Shown: one piece after another, positions 6,079-8,077 of the stretch
How positions within the stretch are numbered: position 1 is the stretch's first letter
How the letters are laid out: every line of letters starts with the position of its first letter
DNA from: Lachnospiraceae bacterium UBA3785
GTDB taxonomy: Bacteria > Bacillota > Clostridia > Lachnospirales > Lachnospiraceae
Length of the DNA stretch: 8,077 nt
Direction: 5' to 3'
Assembly (NCBI GenBank): GCA_002369495.1
Contig: DFFD01000076.1
Coordinates: 11,093-19,169 of the forward strand
Program-made: the position numbers and the translations under genes
Notes under the pieces: model-generated
The model's input: the letters and a program-made list of their open reading frames with translations, nothing else
Database searches by the model: none
What the model was told of the DNA's origin: nothing

Positions 6079-6774
6079 ATGATCAATGCATGCGCACCGC
6101 TTCTTGCGGACGAAATCATAAAGAGAGCTGAAAACCTCGGCGTCGCGCTTCTTCTCGACGGCGTGAAGAAGGCCGGGATCGACATCCCGAACGGAGGCTG
6201 CATGGACGCCGCGATCATGCCGGTGGACAGGGGCATGGCGGTCGTCGGCACCGCGCTGACGGTCGAGACGAGCGACGGGGACAATTTCCCGATCCATGTC
6301 GCGAGCTACAGCTTCGAGGCGGACGGTTACGTCATGGTCATCGACGGCAAGGGCTACATGAAAAGGGCCTATTTCGGGGACCTGATCATGGGCGCCTGCC
6401 AGGCGGTCGGCTTCAAGGGTATGGTCGTCGACGGCTGCACCCGCGACCGCGACGGAAACATCGCCCTGGGCTTCCCGGTCTACTCGAGAGGCTTCATGCC
6501 CTGCGGACCGATCAAGAAAAATGAAGGGAACATCAACACCCCCATCACCTGCGCCGGCGTCCGGGTCGTCCCCGGAGACCTGGTGGTCGGCGATTCGGAC
6601 GGCGTCTGCGTGATCCCGAAGGAGCACATCGAGACGGTCCTCGCCGCCGCGGAGGAGAAGCAGGCCTACGAGAGCAAGCGCCGCGAGACGATCGCCGCCT
6701 ACCGGGAGGCAAGAAAGAACGGGACGAAGCTCCCGCAGCTCGCCCCGCAGTGGGTCCTCGATATGATGAAATGA
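6079..6774 (+). CDS. RraA-fold HMG/CHA aldolase (LigK/GalC-like)
   Basis: A 231-residue cytoplasmic class II (divalent-metal) aldolase of the RraA-like fold. The active-site region is GDLIMGACQAVGFKG then VVDGCTRD. D101 is followed by exactly 20 residues and then R122-D123, the D-X20-R-D signature reported for 4-hydroxy-4-methyl-2-oxoglutarate/4-carboxy-4-hydroxy-2-oxoadipate aldolases. The alternative RraA-like motif needs an acidic residue three after this Asp; Gly126 is found here. The conserved GFPVYSRG (131-138) and VVPGDLVVGDSDGV (163-176) follow. The expected reaction is cleavage of CHA to pyruvate and oxaloacetate, possibly with oxaloacetate decarboxylase side activity. AAGGAGG lies six bases before the start. 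It is the last gene of the operon and follows the permease by 18 bases. Annotation as an RNase E inhibitor or a demethylmenaquinone methyltransferase would be wrong. The specific substrate (CHA, HMG or a relative) is not proven. Confidence 0.82.
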   Translation: MINACAPLLADEIIKRAENLGVALLLDGVKKAGIDIPNGGCMDAAIMPVDRGMAVVGTALTVETSDGDNFPIHVASYSFEADGYVMVIDGKGYMKRAYFGDLIMGACQAVGFKGMVVDGCTRDRDGNIALGFPVYSRGFMPCGPIKKNEGNINTPITCAGVRVVPGDLVVGDSDGVCVIPKEHIETVLAAAEEKQAYESKRRETIAAYREARKNGTKLPQLAPQWVLDMMK

Positions 6775-6780
6775 AAATCT

Positions 6781-6796
6781 TCCCGCGAAGGCGGGA
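6781..6796 (+). other. Short GC hairpin after the aldolase gene
   Basis: TCCCGC, GAAG loop, GCGGGA, six bases after the aldolase stop. No T-run follows, so it is not a terminator by itself. It could protect the 3' end of the message or pause polymerase ahead of the next hairpin. Confidence 0.5.
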
Positions 6797-6801
6797 CGTA
6801 A

Positions 6802-6844
6802 AAAGAGGCGGTCCCGAAAGACCGCCTCTTTCCTGTCTCCTTTT
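6802..6844. terminator. Bidirectional intrinsic terminator
   Basis: A perfect 12-bp stem, AAAGAGGCGGTC at 6802-6813 with GACCGCCTCTTT at 6820-6831, closes a CCGAAA loop. On the + strand it continues CCTGTCTCCTTTT. On the - strand the stem runs out into five T (bases 6800-6804). It lies between the aldolase operon and the convergent hydrogenase-like operon and can serve both. Confidence 0.85.
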
Positions 6845-6852
6845 ATACAATC

Positions 6853-6886
6853 GTCCCCGGAAGGCTCCGCCTCCCGGGGACATTTT
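6853..6886. terminator. GC-rich hairpin, weak terminator
   Basis: GTCCCCGG at 6853-6860 pairs with CCGGGGAC at 6874-6881, with an inner AGG/CCT pairing. It is followed on the + strand by ATTTTC. On the - strand, the direction of the adjacent gene, no T-run follows. It is probably an mRNA 3'-end structure for the polyferredoxin gene or a back-up stop for + transcription. Confidence 0.5.
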
Positions 6887-6896
6887 CAGCAGATCG

Positions 6897-7448
6897 TTAC
6901 TGGAACGACAGCACCTTCTTCGGGCACTTGCCGATGCAGATGCCGCACTTGACGCAGCCCGCGTGATCGATCGTCCAGGTCTTCGTCTTGCGGTCGACGG
7001 TGATGATCTTCTGCGGGCAGTTGCGCATGCAGAGGCCGCAGTAGATGCAGCCGTCGAGGTCGCAGGTGATCTCGCCGGCGATATCCTCCTTGAAGGTCAC
7101 GCCCGTGACGATGAGGTCCTTCGGATCCGTCGCGACCATGTGGTAGTCCGGGGAGAGCTCGATGGAGTTCTCCTCGCAGAAATCCGCGCAGGTCGCGCAG
7201 AACGTGCAGGAGGTGAGGTCAAAGGAGCGGGTGATGTATTTTCCGCCCTCGCCTGGCTCCTCCGAGCGCGTGATCGCCTTCGGGGCACAGACCTTGACGC
7301 AGTTGCCGCAGTCCGTGCAGCGGTCGGCATGGAACACGATCCTTCCGCGGTAAGCGGGAGCGCCCATGTCCTCAGGGTTCGGGAACTTCTCGGTGCTCGG
7401 CTTTGTGAAGGCGTTCGTGACGGCTGTCTTCAAAAACGGAAACATCAT
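6897..7448 (-). CDS. Polyferredoxin subunit of group 4 hydrogenase-like complex
   Basis: A 183-residue iron-sulfur protein with four complete CX2CX2CX3C motifs: C44-C54 (CTDCGNCVKVC), C81-C91 (CTFCATCADFC), C134-C144 (CIYCGLCMRNC) and C165-C175 (CVKCGICIGKC). The first pair resembles the NuoI/EchF/HycF electron-transfer subunit; the second pair is an added bacterial-ferredoxin-like domain. It would carry electrons between ferredoxin and the catalytic or membrane module on the cytoplasmic face. The start at 7448 overlaps the TGA of the small-subunit gene (ATGA arrangement); a second ATG at 7445 is also possible. GGGAGG lies ten bases upstream inside the preceding gene. A longer reading frame to 7643 only shadows the upstream gene. 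It is the last gene of its operon. NuoI and EchF usually have two clusters, so the four-cluster form is notable. Confidence 0.87.
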   Translation of the reverse strand: MMFPFLKTAVTNAFTKPSTEKFPNPEDMGAPAYRGRIVFHADRCTDCGNCVKVCAPKAITRSEEPGEGGKYITRSFDLTSCTFCATCADFCEENSIELSPDYHMVATDPKDLIVTGVTFKEDIAGEITCDLDGCIYCGLCMRNCPQKIITVDRKTKTWTIDHAGCVKCGICIGKCPKKVLSFQ

Positions 7449-7891
7449 TTCTTCATCGCCTCCCTCTTCTCTTTCAGGATCTGGGCCGCCTTGTAGAGGC
7501 CTTCCATGACTGCCTCCGGCTTCGGCGTGCAGCCTGCGACGGAGACGTCGACGTGTACGTATTTTTCCAGCGGGCCCTCGACGGAGTAGCTTCCCTTGAA
7601 GACGTTGCCGGACCGCGGGCAGGAGCCGAGCGAGACGACGCATTTCGGTTCCGGCACCTGGGCCAGCGTGCGGATCAGCCTCTCCTTGGACTGGGAGGTG
7701 ATCGGCCCGGAGACGACGACGATGTCCGCGTGCCGCGGCGTGCCGGCCAGCTTAAAGCCGAAGCGCTCCGCGTCGTAGCGCGGCGTCAGGACCGCAACGA
7801 GCTCGATATCGCAGCCGTTGCAGGATCCGGTGTTGATGTGGTAGAGCCACGGAGATTTCAGCGCGCTGTCATCTACAAATTTCTTTAACAT
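7445..7891 (-). CDS. NuoB-like small subunit of group 4 [NiFe]-hydrogenase/complex I-like enzyme
   Basis: A 148-residue protein of the NuoB/EchC/HycG family, which holds the proximal (N2-type) [4Fe-4S] cluster next to the large subunit. The ligand pattern is complete: C24 and C27 in GSCNGCDIE, C91 in SLGSCPRSGNVF, C121 in VAGCTPKPEAV. The segment ADIVVVSGPIT (55-65) is also conserved in the family. The length is typical of hydrogenase small subunits of group 4. AAGGAGGGGAG lies just before the ATG at 7891, and the preceding gene ends 12 bases upstream. Its 3' end overlaps the polyferredoxin start. The large subunit (NuoD/EchE-like) is not in the window, so it cannot be said whether the complex has a nickel site. 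Confidence 0.9.
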   Translation of the reverse strand: MLKKFVDDSALKSPWLYHINTGSCNGCDIELVAVLTPRYDAERFGFKLAGTPRHADIVVVSGPITSQSKERLIRTLAQVPEPKCVVSLGSCPRSGNVFKGSYSVEGPLEKYVHVDVSVAGCTPKPEAVMEGLYKAAQILKEKREAMKK

Positions 7892-7903
7892 TTTCTCCCC
7901 TCC

Positions 7904-8077
7904 TTACAGACCGAACCATACGAGAACGAGGCTCAGAAGCGCCATCCCCGCGACGAATGTCCAGTAGAACTTGAACAGATGCTCGATCTTGAGACGCGCC
8001 GTGACCGCGTGGATCGTCGTCATGCAGACGATCGTGACCAGCGTGCAGATGATGACGAAAATGACAACATCGAGAAC
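7904..8077 (-). CDS. NuoH/EchB-like membrane subunit, C-terminal fragment
   Basis: On the minus strand an open frame enters from the right edge and ends with TAA at 7904-7906, giving the last 57 residues. They form a hydrophobic helix (LDVVIFVIICTLVTVICMTT), then HAVTARLKIEHLFKFYW, then a final hydrophobic helix ending VLVWFGL. The ARLKI-x-x-x-FKFYW element between the last two helices is typical of the NuoH/EchB/HycD membrane subunit that anchors the hydrophilic arm and takes part in ion translocation. The gene lies 12 bases upstream of the small-subunit start, in the same operon. The body of the gene is outside the window, so the call rests on this short end plus context. Confidence 0.78.
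   Translation of the reverse strand, partial: VLDVVIFVIICTLVTIVCMTTIHAVTARLKIEHLFKFYWTFVAGMALLSLVLVWFGL

Noticed and set aside
5431..6627. Open frame of 398 codons on the minus strand
   Set aside because: It is antisense to the TRAP permease and aldolase, with no recognisable domain and His/Asp/Arg-rich composition; a codon-bias shadow.
6750..7496. Plus-strand frame of 248 codons
   Set aside because: It crosses the terminator hairpins and runs antisense to the four-cluster ferredoxin; no motif support.
7449..7643. N-terminal extension of the polyferredoxin
   Set aside because: The extension is an Arg-rich out-of-frame reading of the small-subunit gene; the ATGA overlap at 7445-7448 gives a natural start.
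1..8077. CRISPR arrays, tRNA or rRNA genes, insertion sequences, phage genes
   Set aside because: No regularly spaced repeats, clover-leaf-like segments, transposase motifs or terminal inverted repeats were seen on either strand.

Overview
The window is dense bacterial chromosome, GC-rich by eye (GC-heavy third codon positions) and with strong AGGAGG-type ribosome binding sites. It carries a membrane-bound group 4 hydrogenase-like cluster and a TRAP-TAXI transporter. Together these suggest an anaerobic bacterium, perhaps a high-GC member of the Clostridia. That placement is inference; no marker gene is present.

Layout, left to right: (1) 1-468, the C-terminal part of a UMF1/Atg22-like MFS transporter on +. 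(2) A bidirectional terminator at 473-506. (3) 516-1160, a GntR/FCD-type regulator on -. (4) A divergent control region at 1161-1389 with a recognisable promoter in each direction and two copies of one 21-bp element, one over each transcription start. (5) A five-gene operon on +, 1390-6774: a DUF6282 metal-dependent hydrolase, a GalB-type 4-oxalomesaconate hydratase (PIG-L fold), a TAXI solute receptor, a fused TRAP permease, and an RraA-fold aldolase carrying the D-X20-R-D signature of HMG/CHA aldolases. (6) Three consecutive hairpins between convergent operons, 6781-6886. (7) On -, the 3' end of an energy-converting hydrogenase or complex I-like operon: a four-cluster polyferredoxin, a NuoB-like small subunit, and the C-terminus of a NuoH-like membrane subunit that runs off the right edge.

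How the genes may work together: in the known gallate and protocatechuate 4,5-cleavage pathways, 2-pyrone-4,6-dicarboxylate (PDC) is hydrolysed to 4-oxalomesaconate (OMA). OMA is hydrated to 4-carboxy-4-hydroxy-2-oxoadipate (CHA), which is cleaved to pyruvate and oxaloacetate. This operon has candidates for the last two steps (GalB-like, RraA-like), an uptake system for an organic acid, and a hydrolase of unknown role standing where a PDC lactonase would be needed. No ring-cleavage dioxygenase is visible. The most interesting reading is a transporter-fed, oxygen-independent lower pathway that scavenges PDC, OMA or a related tricarboxylate and is controlled by the divergent GntR protein. The hydratase and aldolase calls rest on motifs read directly; the substrate and the role of the DUF6282 protein are hypotheses.
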